Source: JBBARC01 sp040400005 (lineage in GTDB: Bacteria; Pseudomonadota; Alphaproteobacteria; Acetobacterales; Acetobacteraceae). From it: DNA of 38,863 nucleotides. The stretch covers positions 1-38,863 of the forward strand of contig JBBARC010000033.1 of NCBI GenBank assembly GCA_040400005.1, written 5' to 3'. How positions within the stretch are numbered: position 1 is the first letter of the stretch; every line of letters begins with the position of its first letter. A model generated the notes under the pieces. The model ran no database searches, had not been told where the DNA came from, and worked only from the letters and a program-made list of their open reading frames with translations. Below, in pieces: positions 24,030 through 36,500 of this stretch. Position numbers and translations under genes: made by a program.

Positions 24030-24501
24030 TGGTAGCCGTCATAGCGTTGGCGGTGATTTGGCCGCTGAGCCAGTTGGCTTGCACGGTGAAGCTGCCCTGC
24101 GGCCCGGTGAGTTTTAACCCGCCGCCGCTGCTGCTGCCATCTGGCGAAAAATTAATCGCCGCCTTGCCCATGGGCAAGGTTTGGGTGCCGGGCAGCACGG
24201 TGATGGCAAGGCCGGGGGCGAAGCCGCGCGGCGGGGTGGCATCGGTCGCGTACAGCCGCCGGCGGGTATCGATCACCACATTGACCGGCGCGCCACTGCT
24301 GATGGCCAACGCTTCGGCGCGGCGCAGGGCATCGGCGAATTGGCCGGCACCGGCGCGCATCTCCAGCCGCGCGCTGCGCATCGGGCCGTGGCCGATGGCG
24401 ATGGCCATGGCAATGCCCATGATCGCCAGCACCACCAGAATTTCGATCAGGGTGAAGCCTGGCGGGTGAGGGCTTGGGCAGGGTGGTGACGGGCGGGCCA
24501 T
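24019..24501 (-). CDS. gspH: Type II secretion minor pseudopilin GspH
   Basis: The 160-residue product has a proline-rich 15-residue leader, cleavage at G15/F16, Glu at mature +5 (FTLIEILVVLAIMG) and a hydrophobic helix. Next come the GspH-type ADALRRAEALAISSGAPVNV segment and a beta-rich tail. I chose the ATG at 24501; an in-frame GTG at 24558 would add 19 residues and leave 24 nt to the adhesin stop. First gene of the block; it lies 81 nt downstream of the giant adhesin on the same strand with no clear terminator between, so co-transcription is possible. No gspC-G, L or M is in the window. Confidence 0.88.
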   Translation of the reverse strand: MARPSPPCPSPHPPGFTLIEILVVLAIMGIAMAIAIGHGPMRSARLEMRAGAGQFADALRRAEALAISSGAPVNVVIDTRRRLYATDATPPRGFAPGLAITVLPGTQTLPMGKAAINFSPDGSSSGGGLKLTGPQGSFTVQANWLSGQITANAMTATNAN

Positions 24502-24582
24502 GGCGCCAAACAAACAGGCTCCGCCGTTAGAACGCAAGCGCGCACGGGGAGCGCGCACGGGGATGCCCGCGTGCGCCCGCTC

Positions 24583-27500
24583 TCACACGCCGCGCTTTTT
24601 CTTCTTCCGCTCGTCCTCATCAAAACTGCCGCCGATGCTGATCACTTCGACCTCGACGATCGACGCCTGGTGCTTTTTATCGTCGCGGCCATTGGCACTG
24701 CTTTGGCCAGCGGCAGTGGACGCACCGGCCGAGGCACTGGCCGCCTGCACCGAGCCCAGGCTGGGGGTGGTAACCGTTGGCGCGCCGGATGATTTGCCGC
24801 CGACGCTGATGTTGGTGGCATTGGAAATGGTCGCCGCCGCCAGCACCAAATTACCTGACACGCGAATACCGGCTTCGCCCGCATCGATGGTGCCTAAAGG
24901 TGCGACCAGATCGACGTCGCCCGGCACCACCGATGCCAAAGGTGCCAAGGTTGCGATACCGGCGCCGTTGGTTGGCACAGTGGGGATCAGGGTGAGATCA
25001 CCCAGCGCATCGTAGCTGATCAGCGGCGGGTTATACACAACCGTTGTTTTGGCGCCGATGCCGGCGTTGATATCGCCCTGCGCCGACCAGATCGCAATAT
25101 TGCCACCGTCGGTGGTGAACACCCGGCTTTTCCCAAGCACCACGCTATCTTTGGTGAACACGCTGATATCGCCGCTGCCATAGGTAATAATGCCGGAGCT
25201 TGCCCCTGGTGCCGGGCCGCCGGGAATACCCAGCTCCATCTGCCCGCCGGGGTTAAGCACCTGGATGTTGCCGCCAAACAAGGTGGCGATACCAGAGTCG
25301 TAAACAACCGGCGCACCGGCCGGCGTTGCGATCGCCGACTGGCCATTAAGAATGGTGCCACTATACATGGTGATCGCACCAACATAGCCATCGGGCACGC
25401 CGGCAGCACGGGTATAAGCGCCGGTTTGGTCGAGCAGCAATTTCGCCCCCGCCGTATCTTCACGGTAGATAAGATCCAAGAATGGTTGCTGATCGGTGCT
25501 CGCAAGTGCGCCGAAGGCAGCCTGCGCGCCATTGCTAGCACCGGTGTAGCCATGGTTGGCAGATAGCCACACGGTAAGCTCATCCAGCGGTAGAAACAGC
25601 GTATCGATCGCTTGGCGGCCGCGCACGTAGCTATGGTAGAATTTATTCGTGGCATCGCTGTACTGGCGCCCGCTGGCTTTGGTTTCGTCGAAGAAGATGG
25701 CGCGATACAGCACCTGCTGGTTGATCGCCGGCAGGGATTGCAGATAGGCGTATACACTATCTTTCGTGGGATCTGGGGTGTGGCTGGCGCTGGCAGAATA
25801 CCAATCGGTGCCCTGCACCACATCGCGCGCATCGGGGTGGGAGGCCGCACTGGTATCAACCACCGCAATCACCGCAGTGCCACCGGTGGTGGTGGTGACC
25901 GTTTTTGTGGTGGCGGCATAACCGTTCGCCGCAGGATTGTAGCCGCTCAGCACGGCCTGGGTAAACAGGGTGGAGGTGTAGGCAGTTTGGGTAACCCCGT
26001 TGCTATCGACATAGCTAATTTGAAAAGCAATGCCGTAATTGGCCTGCACCTTACCCAAATTGGCGGCATCGGTGATCGGCTTGCTAGGATCATAAACATC
26101 GGTGATCCCAATTTTTTGGTAGGGGTTAGGATCGAGATACGCCGTGCCAAAACCCTGGTCATTCACCCCACTGCCAAGCCCTGCCAGCACGGCGATATCG
26201 GCACCACCAGTAAGACTAACCTTGCTGCCGGAAATCAGGCTACCAAGGCTTTTGATGGCGCCAAAAAACAGCGATTGCTGGCCGGCGAGAGTTTCCGATC
26301 CCTGGTTGATGTTGCGCCCAGCCGCCACTTCCAGCAGCCCGCCGCCACCGACATAGAAGTAGCTGGAAAGAATATCGCGCCCGGCCTGCACCAGCGATAG
26401 GCTGGTATCGCCACCGTTCATGAACAGATTGCCGCTGGTGGTGACACTGGGCGCGGTGGTGAAGGGCGATGATGCCTGGTTGGGCTGGCTGCCAAAGATC
26501 GCGTCCGAGCTTGGGTACACGCTAGGCCGTGTGCCACTGCTAACGATATCGCGTCCAGCCACGATCCACACCGGCTTGGCCGCAACATACCAAGTGCTAA
26601 CCGGTTCATTATCGATGGATGAGAAATTAAACGTCTCCCCGCTGGTAAAATTCACGATATCGCCGCTGGCGGCATAAAACCGCGCCGGCACACTGTCGTT
26701 CGCGTGCAGATTGGTGGTCGGCGTGTCGGCTTCAAACGAGAACAGGCCAAGCACGTTGGTCACCTGATCCTGCCCGCCATAGGGCAGCACGTTGGTCAGC
26801 GCCGTGCCGGCATTGGCCGCACTGGAAAACGCCGGGCGGGCAATGCTGGGGGTAAGTGCGGGATCGGCACCCGAGATATCGATGCTATAATCATTGGCAA
26901 AGATTGAACCGCTGGCCACAAAACTAACCTGGCCATTGGCCGACGGTGCGGTTTCCAGCGAGGTTTTGTTGTTATTGGTGCCTTGTGCACCGTAAATAAT
27001 ATCGCCCGATTCGGCCGCCACCAGCAATGTGGTGGGGTAGATAAAGCGGTAGTCGGTGGCCATGTTGTTGGTAATCAACGACCCCACAGCAATGCCCACG
27101 GTTTGTTCGGGCTGGGTGGTTGGCGTGACATTACCGCCAGATGAGGTCAACGAAATGCTGGTGGCGTCGGTCCATAGCGAAAACCCGGTATAAATACCTT
27201 TGTTATTGTAATGGCCCGTGGTGGGCTGGGTGGGGTAGGCGTTCAATACCGATTGCGCCACTTTGGTGCGCACTTGCGTGGGCAGGCGGCCAGGATCGCC
27301 CGCACCGCCCAGCACCAGATCACGATTGCTGTAAATATCCACGGTTGCGTCGCCGGGCACCACAATAATACCGCCGGCTCCGGCACCGTTATTGGCGTTG
27401 AATGGATCGGCCACGCGCGGATCATTCAAATTGCTGCTGCCCGACACATACGCCAGATCAACCCGGCCAATGGCGCCCGCATCAACATTAACCGCACCGC

Positions 27501-30500
27501 GTAAATCAACCAGCGCGCCGTTGGTGCCGGCGTAATCTTTGGCGGTCAGGCCAAGGGCGTTTTCATCCAGCGGGTTTAACGTGCCGCCGATGGTGAGATC
27601 GATACGGCCACCACCGGTTAGTGTGGTGCTACCGTTCACTGCGCGCCCGGTGCCACCAACCGCAATAATCAAGCCTTCGCCACGAAATTCGCCGCTGTTA
27701 TTGGCACCTTCGCGGTTGCTGATCTGCCCGGCATCGCCGCCGATATTTACCCGCACATTGCCGCCGCCCAACGCGCCGATGCCCTGAAAACCAACCATTT
27801 GCGGCGTCGCACCGGCATCGCTGCCGCTGGCCTGATAGGGGTTCACAAAAGTACCGAAATTGATCCACCAGGCGGTGTTAATACCAAGTTCGCTGCTGCC
27901 CTGACGCCACAGCCAGTTGCCAACAGCATCGCTGGGCAGGCCAGAATTGCCGTTACCGGCGAAAATATCGCCGGTCACATTACCTTGGGCGGCGATCGCC
28001 ACATCGCCACCATGATCGGGATACCAGGCGGCGTAGGATTTACTTACTAACGCTGCCAGCGCCGCATCGCCAGTGATCAGTGCATTCTTTTTACCCTGGG
28101 CATAGCGGGCGAGATCAAAGCTGGCATCGGTTGCCGCATTACCGGTAGAAGTTTGGGTGCCGGCGGTATAAATGCCATACAGCGAGCTTTGATCGATGCC
28201 GCCACCGGCAACCAAAGTGAGATCGCCGGTGCCCGTGCGGATCACGCTATAGGCAAGGGTCGCCGAAAACGCCGCCAGCGACACGTAATGCTGATCATCG
28301 AGAATAATACTGCCAGCTTGCTGATTAATCGTGTTGGCGGTGGCCGCCAGGGCGCCGCCATCGATCACCGATTTGGGAAGAACCGCGGCACTGTCGGCAG
28401 CGCTGGTATTGGCGCCGGCGATAAATTTCAGATCAAACGATTGCGACCCAGCCGGCAGCATTTGCGCCAGCGGATACAACCGCCCCTGCCACACATTGCC
28501 GGCGCTATCGGTTTGGTTAGGCCGCAGATAAACGGTGGACACCAGCTTGCCGGCGCTGGTGGCAAACACCGGTGCGGTGTTCGATGGCAGCAGCGCGTTG
28601 GCCACAATCTTCACATCCAACCACAGGGTAAGGCTGGTATCCGTAAAGGTGGATAGCAGCGTGCCGGCCGGTAGCGCCGTACCATCGGCCACCTGTATGG
28701 CCACCGGCATCACCGTGCCCGCACCCAGCGTGCTGCCGGCGGGGATACTGGTGCCACCGGGGATCAACTGCCCAGGTGCAAACAGCACAACACCGGCAGC
28801 ATTGATGATCGCCGCAGTGGCAATCCAGCCGCCTTGCGGGATGGTGAGCGCAGCCCCCAAATTAGCCGCAAAACGCACCCGTGTATTGGGATTGATCCGG
28901 GCCGTGGCAATCGTGATGTCATAATTCAGCGAAATCGCCCGGGTGGTATCGTAAGTGGTGCCTACGTTATTAGGCGCACCACTGCCATCGATGCCGGCCA
29001 GAACCAGATCGGTGATGCTAACGCCACCCTTGCCGGTGGCAAAAATGCCCGTGGGCAGAACGATGTCGGCATTCAACGGATCAGCCGTGGGGCCGAAGGT
29101 GGAAGAAATAATCTTCCAGCCTCTATCGGCCGTAACGTAGTTTGCCACTTTCGCGTCCAGCGGTGTTGCGAACCCGTCGCTGATGCTGCCGTTGATGATC
29201 AGATTATTAGCAGCCCTGAACACAATGCTGCCCGCTTCGCCTGATCCCGCAATAATGTTGCCCTTGGCATCGCGGGTTACCTGCAGGCCATAGCCAATAT
29301 CGGAATAGCGCAGCGTGGACAGATCCAGATCACCCAGCACAGTAATATTGCCGCCCGATACCGCCGAGCTGTCGATTTCAATCCCCGGCGCCAAATGGAA
29401 ACTGGCTCCCTTCACCGTAAGTCCGGCGATCTGTGCCGGTAGTGCTGCATTTTGGCCCAGGGCTGCCATAAAGTTTTGCGCATCCTGGTTGACATACGCC
29501 AGCGTCAGCTTGGCGCCTGTGGCCTGATTTTGGCCAAAGCTGCCGCTGGCATCACCCACCATGTAGCTTTTGAAGGCATACAGATCGATGCTGGCAGCAC
29601 CCAGTAGGTTCAGGCTGCCCGGCGCGCTGACCGCCACCGCATCGGCGCCAACCCGCGGCGCGTTCAGCACAATCTGGCCCAGGGCTGTGCTGCCGGCGGA
29701 AGAGACGTTGATGGTGGCACCAGGGTTGAGCACAATCGTGCCGGTGCCCACCGTGGATAACGTGACATGGGCGCGGTTTTCGGCATCAATCGGCGTGCCG
29801 CTGCTATCAACCGCCTGCACGGTTTCGTGTGCGTCCAGCACGCTGGCGGCAGCAAGAGTAACGCCGGCGCCACCACTGAGGGTGATGCTGCCCGGGGTGG
29901 TGCCATGCGCATCGATCGTGCCCAAAACCGTAATCGCGCCGTGATCGGCCGCAATGTTCACACTGCGGGCGGTAATTTTTTGATCAACCACGATATCGCC
30001 AATGGCAATTTCAAACGCCCGGGCGCCGGTAAAGCCGCCACTATCCAGCATGGTGTTCAGCGCATCGAAGGCGGACACCATGGTGCCGGCGATCACACTG
30101 AACGATCCTGCCGTGTGGCTGGCGCCAGCGCTGCCGCGCAGGGTGCCGGCCACATCAACGCTGCCGGCCAGCGCCGATAGGGCAATGGCGCCGGCATTGC
30201 TGCCGGGGGCGGACACATCAATTTGCGATCCCGCCGCCAGCACAATATTACCGGCGGTACTTTCAACGTTTAACGTGCCGCCACGGCTGGTTTGGGTTTG
30301 GTCAACCAAAAATTTGGTTCGCCCGGCGAGATCGATGCTGGCGGTGGCATCAACCGTAATCGCGTCTTGCGCAGTCAATGTCAGCTTGCCGGCAGGCAGC
30401 GCGATGGCGCTGGCAATGTCGATGTTCGTTGCGCGAATATCGATTTCGCCACCCAATGTCGTGGCGCTCGCAGTGCTTGACGGCGCGCCAGTTTGGCGCA

Positions 30501-33500
30501 CATCGCCGCCCGCGGTAAGCCCCAGCACGGCGCCAGATTGCGTGGTCAACAGCGGGCTTGCCAAAACAAGCGTGCCGCCGAGGCCGGCTTCCCCATAGGT
30601 GGGAATGGTTGCATACGCCGACAGCGATGATTTGGCATTGGCGGTAATCGCGGTGGCCGCATTTAGGCTCACCTGGCCGAACCCTGCTAGCAGGCGATCC
30701 AGCGTTACCTGGTTATTGGCCTGGGCAAAGGCGCCGTAACCCAGCGTGATGGTGGCCGCATTAATGCTCAAGTCTTTAACAACATGACCGGCACTGCCAG
30801 CAATCTGCCCGCCTGGCAGGGCACTGACCGTAAGCGTTGTGCCGCTGCTGTTGATCTGTGCGCTGGGCAGGCCGCTCCAGTTAAAATTGGCGGCACTGAT
30901 GCTATCACTGTCGGTGCTGGCACCGTAGCCGTAAATGGCTGGTGTATTTAGCACCAGATCGGTGGACCCGGTATTGATCGCAACCGCACCTACCAGATTA
31001 ACCGCCTGGGTTGCGGTAAGAATAAGCTGCTGGGCTGCCGGTGTGCCCACGGCGGCATTGCCGTGCAGCAGCGCGCTCAGGGTATCCTGGGTCAGTTCAA
31101 TACCCGATGGCAGTTGTGCTGTCAGGGCTGCCAGATTTTCAGCACTACCGATGTTGATAGAAGACGCCGAGAAATTGACGTATTTCGCACCCAAACTTGC
31201 CCGCCCAATCGACACCGAGGTGGTCACCGGCGCCACCACATCCAGGCTGCCGGCGGCATAAAGGGCGGCATTATCGGCAATGGTAATGCCGGAACTTTTC
31301 GCGCTAAGATTGGTCGGGATAAACACATTCCGCCCGGATGACACATCCAGAACGGCAAACGCGTTACTAACGAAATTGGTGCTGAAATAGTAGCCGTCGT
31401 TCACATCAAAGGCAGATGCCAGCGGCTGCAGATTGGTGCCAATGGTGGTGAGTGTCGCGCCAGTGGTGGTATCGCCTTGAATGTCAATCTGCCCGCCAGA
31501 TGCTCCACTGCCGCCAAAGCCGTAGGACACGCCGATCATGATATCGCCGGCGCGCAGTGTTGCGTGCGGCGCCACGGTCACCGAACTGGCGGTGGCATAA
31601 AGGTCGATCACGCTAGGCGACCCGTTACTAGGCTGCAAAATGCCCCCCAGAACCAGTCGGCTAATTGAAAGGGCATCGATCGTTGCGGCATCGATCGACA
31701 CGCTGTTCGTTGCCGCCGTATCGCCCGCACCCACAATGGTAAACGCGGTGGCCCCCGAAATTTCCAACGTCGCACCATAGCCACCGATGGTGCCGGCATT
31801 GGTTTGCGGCGCATCAACCAGCACGCTGGCATCAAGGGTAAGCGGCGTATCGTTAGTTTGCCGGTTGGGATAAACCAGCGACAGCACCTTGGCATCTTGC
31901 GGCAGGAACGGGCGCGGGGCGCCTGCACTTTTGCTCGATGCTATTTCATACGCAGAATAGGTTTCTTCGCCGTATTGCGACAGGTTACGCACATTGGTGC
32001 CGCTGGTGATCAGGGCGGCGGTGGGCAGGCTGGCGCTGATCGCGGTATTACCAATACCGCGATGCACCGGCGCCAGCATAGCGTAATTGCCGGCATCATA
32101 AGCGGTGCCGGTGGTGATGGCGCTGCTGGTCAGCTCCACCCGGTAGGCGCCCGGCAGCAGCGCATAATAGGCCGGCAGCAAGGTGTAGGTGCCGGCAGGC
32201 AGGCCGGGGATGGTGCCGCCAATGGTGATTTGCTCGCCAATCGACGTTGCGGTATAGTTCTGATCGTCTGGCGCCACTGGCGCATAGGCGCTGGTATAGC
32301 CAGGAACGATGGCATAAACTTGATCACCCGAAACAGCGGCGACCGTGTTGCCGGCATTATTCAGCAGCGGCGTTTTCAGCACATCGGCCGACCCGCCGCG
32401 CCCGGCAATAAAGCCCGCCCCCGATAGCGTGCCGCCACCGCTGATATCGATCGTCGCCCCTTGCGGCGCATAGACCACTTGCGCATCAAGCTCGATGCTC
32501 GGCGCAAAAACGCCAACCGATGTGCCGTTGTAAGTGTAGTTCACGCCATCAACCGTGCCACCGTAAGGCACGGTAATGCCGGCTAGGCTCACCGAGGTAA
32601 CCGACCCCACGCCAAAGCTGATTTTTTGGCTGTAGCCGTCACGCGGCGATGATACATCACTGGGCTGCACGCCCAGGCGCAAACTGCCCTCAGGGGCGCG
32701 CACAACGCCGTTCTGGTAGATTTTTTCAGCAACTAGCCCCAGCGTGCCGCCCACCGAATAGGGCTGGCTAGGCACATGACCGGTGCCATTCACCGTAATG
32801 GTGCCATTATAATATTGGTTAGCCAGGCTCGCCGCAAACTGATTATCGCCGGCGCGGATCACTGCACTGGCCCCGGTTACGGGGTAAAGCTGCGCCGCGG
32901 TTATGGTAAAATTGCCCCGCGAATCTATGTAGTTATAATTTCCCGTGCCGCCCAGCAGGCGGATATCGCCGGTGCTGGTCAGGTTGATCTGGCCAAAACC
33001 ATCGGCACTGGCGGTAGCCGTGCCGGTAATCGTGTTGCCGCTGCTATCGGTTGCTGGCGCGCCGATATGGCGCACCCCGCCAAAATAAATCGCATTAGCC
33101 GCATCAATCAAATTAGCGTTGATGCTTAGCGTGGATAGCCCCAGCGATGCGCTGCCGCTGGGTGCCGCCCCAACATCGCCGTTGTAGCCGTTGAGTTTCA
33201 CGTAAGGTGCGGCAATGCTTACCGCATAAGCCGCTGGTGTTGCGCCTGCCAGCTGCGGGGTCTCGCCAATCAGCCCAGCAGAAAGGGTTATGCTGCGCCC
33301 GGTATGCAAGCTGACATTGCCATCGAACAGAATAGAATCCTGGGCGGTGAGCGTTAGCTGATTAAACCCGCCGGCATCAATCTGTGCCTGGCTTACCCGG
33401 CCAATACCAAAACTGGCATCTGCCGCCACATCCCCCGGCTGCAGATTGGGGTTATCCTGCACCGCCACCGTTTTATCACTGATAATAATTGATCGGCTAT

Positions 33501-36500
33501 TGTACAGCGCAAACGGCGTGTTTTTGTAAGCATCCAGATTAAGCGGATCGATCCGCAAGCTTAACGCACCGCCCGATGCGGTGGCACCACCGGCGCGTGC
33601 GTGCAAATCGCCATCAAAAGCAATGCCGTTGTAAGATCGTGCCGAAATGCTGCCGCCGCCGCTTACCACGCTGATCGGGCCGCTGCCAGTAACACCCGCC
33701 ACCACATCGAATACAGCGCTGGTGCCATCAGCGTTTAACACCGCACCGGGGCGCACGATCACTTGCGCATCGGTCGCATTACTCAATCCACCCAGCACAA
33801 TACTACCGCCACTGTGCACGGTGCCGTAGCGCCGGTTAAGCGCGTCGGTTAGCACAATGCTATCGCCAGATACGTCAACCACGCTGTTAGCACCAAGCCA
33901 AACTGATTGCCCCGCCTGGTAATTCAGGGGCTGCTGTACGCTGGTGTCACTAAAAATTTGCTCGTAGCGCGTATTGGCAACGCTCACCGTGCCGCCGTGG
34001 GCTGTAAGGCTGCCAAACACATTTATCTGCCCGTAGCCAGCAAGTGCAATCGCCTGGCCAGGGTCCACGCTCACCCGTGCTGCATGGCCAATAGTAACGG
34101 CGCCGCCACCACCATTGGGCACGGCCGCATTTACCGCTGATTGCAGCGCCACACTCGCACCGCCACGCTGCACCACCGCACTGGTATTTTTCACCTGGGC
34201 ATACAGGGTTGGCAACACCACACTAAACGCATCGGCAGGGTTACCGCCGGTGCTGATACCAGCACCATTGCTGAGTTCATAAATGGGCATCACCGGCGCC
34301 AGCACAGCACCATCGGCAATTGTTAAACCAGTGGTGCCGTTCAGCACGTATTTGCCAAAGCCGAGATCAAATCTGGCCGTATCAAGCGCCACCTGGCCGG
34401 CCGCCGTTGCTGGCGCGCCGATTACAATGCTGGGTGCTGTCAGGCTATATGTGCCACCGCCTTTGCTGCCATAGCCGCGCACAGCGCCGTCCAGCGTCAC
34501 TGTATCGGTGCGTTGGCTGGTCACATCCAGCGGTACAATATCGGCCGAAATCGAAACCGATCCGCCTGTGGCCAGGGTTAAACTGCCATTGGCACGCAGC
34601 GCCCCGCCGGAAGACACGTCGATCGCGCTAGTTTTATCAAGCGTAATGCCGCCAGTGGCCAGCAGGCTAACACTGCCGCCATTAATATGGCTTATTCCCA
34701 CAACATCGTTGGGGTCGCGCTGCAAATTCACCCACACGCCGCGGGTGTCTAAAACCGCACCATTGTCAACAGTGATGCTGCCATCGGCAGCCAGTTGAGT
34801 TAACGCGCCGTTCACCGTGGCTATGTTGCTAAGGCCGATCGACCCGCCGCGCGCGGTGATGCTGGAATCCGCCGTAATTGTGCCGCCATCAAGGGTAATG
34901 CTGCCACCATCAGCCACACTCAGGCTGGTTTGCACAGCAAGGTTGCCGGCCGTGATAATACTGAGATTGGCAAAATCATCGGCATGAAGTGCATCCGCCG
35001 ACACAACAACCGTGTTGGCATAACCATCTGGCAAGGTGCTACCAATACTGATGCCGCTGGCATCAAGCGTTGTGTTGGTCACCACAACGCGGCTGTTGTA
35101 GGCACCAGCCAGGGCGCCGCCGATGTAATTGCCAATCGCCAAGGCACCGCCCTGTGGCGCCACCGTCTGCGCCAGCACATACGGATCGGCCACACTTGCC
35201 GGCCGCGCACCTGCCTGATTTTGCCCAATCGTTACACCCGCCGGCATATCGCCGTTCAGCACCGCAGTTGCCGCATTCACCACAAGTTTGCCGGCATCGC
35301 GACCAATTGTGTAGGCCGCCTGATAGGTTTGCGAGGGTGCCAGGCCAGGGTTTACAAACGTGTCGCTTACCCCCCAGCGCGATTGGGTTTCGCTAACACC
35401 GTTATAAATGCCCTTATAAATCAAATTACCGGGGGCGTCGTTCACCGTAAAAATGCGCCCGTCGATGGATTGCACATAGGTTTGGTGCACCATGCCGGCG
35501 GCATAATTCACCACCCCCCCGGTCATGTTAATGGTTGATCCGGCCTGGGTAATCACCTCGCCGCCGATTGTTGCCAGCGTGCCATTTACCGTATCGGTGC
35601 GGCTGGCCTGCAAAGTCACCGTGCCGCCAGCGGCGGTCCATTCGCTGATCTGGTGATCGACCTGGCCGAGATAACCGCCAACTTCTAGCAGGCCACCTTT
35701 GGTGTAGATATTGCCGGCATAGGCACCGCTGGTGATTTCCACCAAATCGGCCGTGTTGATGTACACGTCGGTCGATTTCAGCGGGCCAACCCGGTTGCCG
35801 GCAGAATCGCGCAGCTGGTAGGGCTGGATATTCACAAATAGCTGGTTGCTAACCGAAACCTTTGCGGCATCCACCCCAGCCTGCAGGATGGCCGTGCTGC
35901 TGCCGGATACGTCCAAGGTGGCGTTCTTTTCCACCAGCACACGGCTGCCAGCGCCCACCGCAATCTGCCCGCCCGTGGCAATGGCCAGGGCGCCCGCCTG
36001 AAAATCGACATTACCACCGGTCGAAATCTCGATGCGCGAACTGCCGGCCAGGTCCGCCAGGGTGTTGGCGTTGTTCAGCTGCGGGTTTTGGGCGGTTGCC
36101 TGCGCCAGGCGGGCGGCGTTGTAGATGGCACTGTTGGTGATGTCGGTGGTGCGCTTGCTTTCCTGCGCGGTCAGCCCGGTGGTTTGGGCGGCCGATGTGC
36201 CGGCAGTGGGGTCATCCACCTCCTGCGGCACAATCTCGATAAGTGCCTTGCTACCAATGGTGATGCTGGCGGCGGTGTCGGTGGTTGATGTCAGCAGATG
36301 CACGCTGCCGCGGGCGTTCACCGTGGTGGACGATAGCAGATCGCCGGTTTCACTGATGGTTTGCGCCGCCATGGTGATATCGCCCTGCTGGGCACTGATC
36401 ACACCGGCGTTGCTGGCCGTGCCGCTACCGGTGGTGGCGATCTCGCTGCCCAGGGTTGTGGCGGTGGTATTGGCGTTGGGCGAATACCCGGCGCGCAGCA

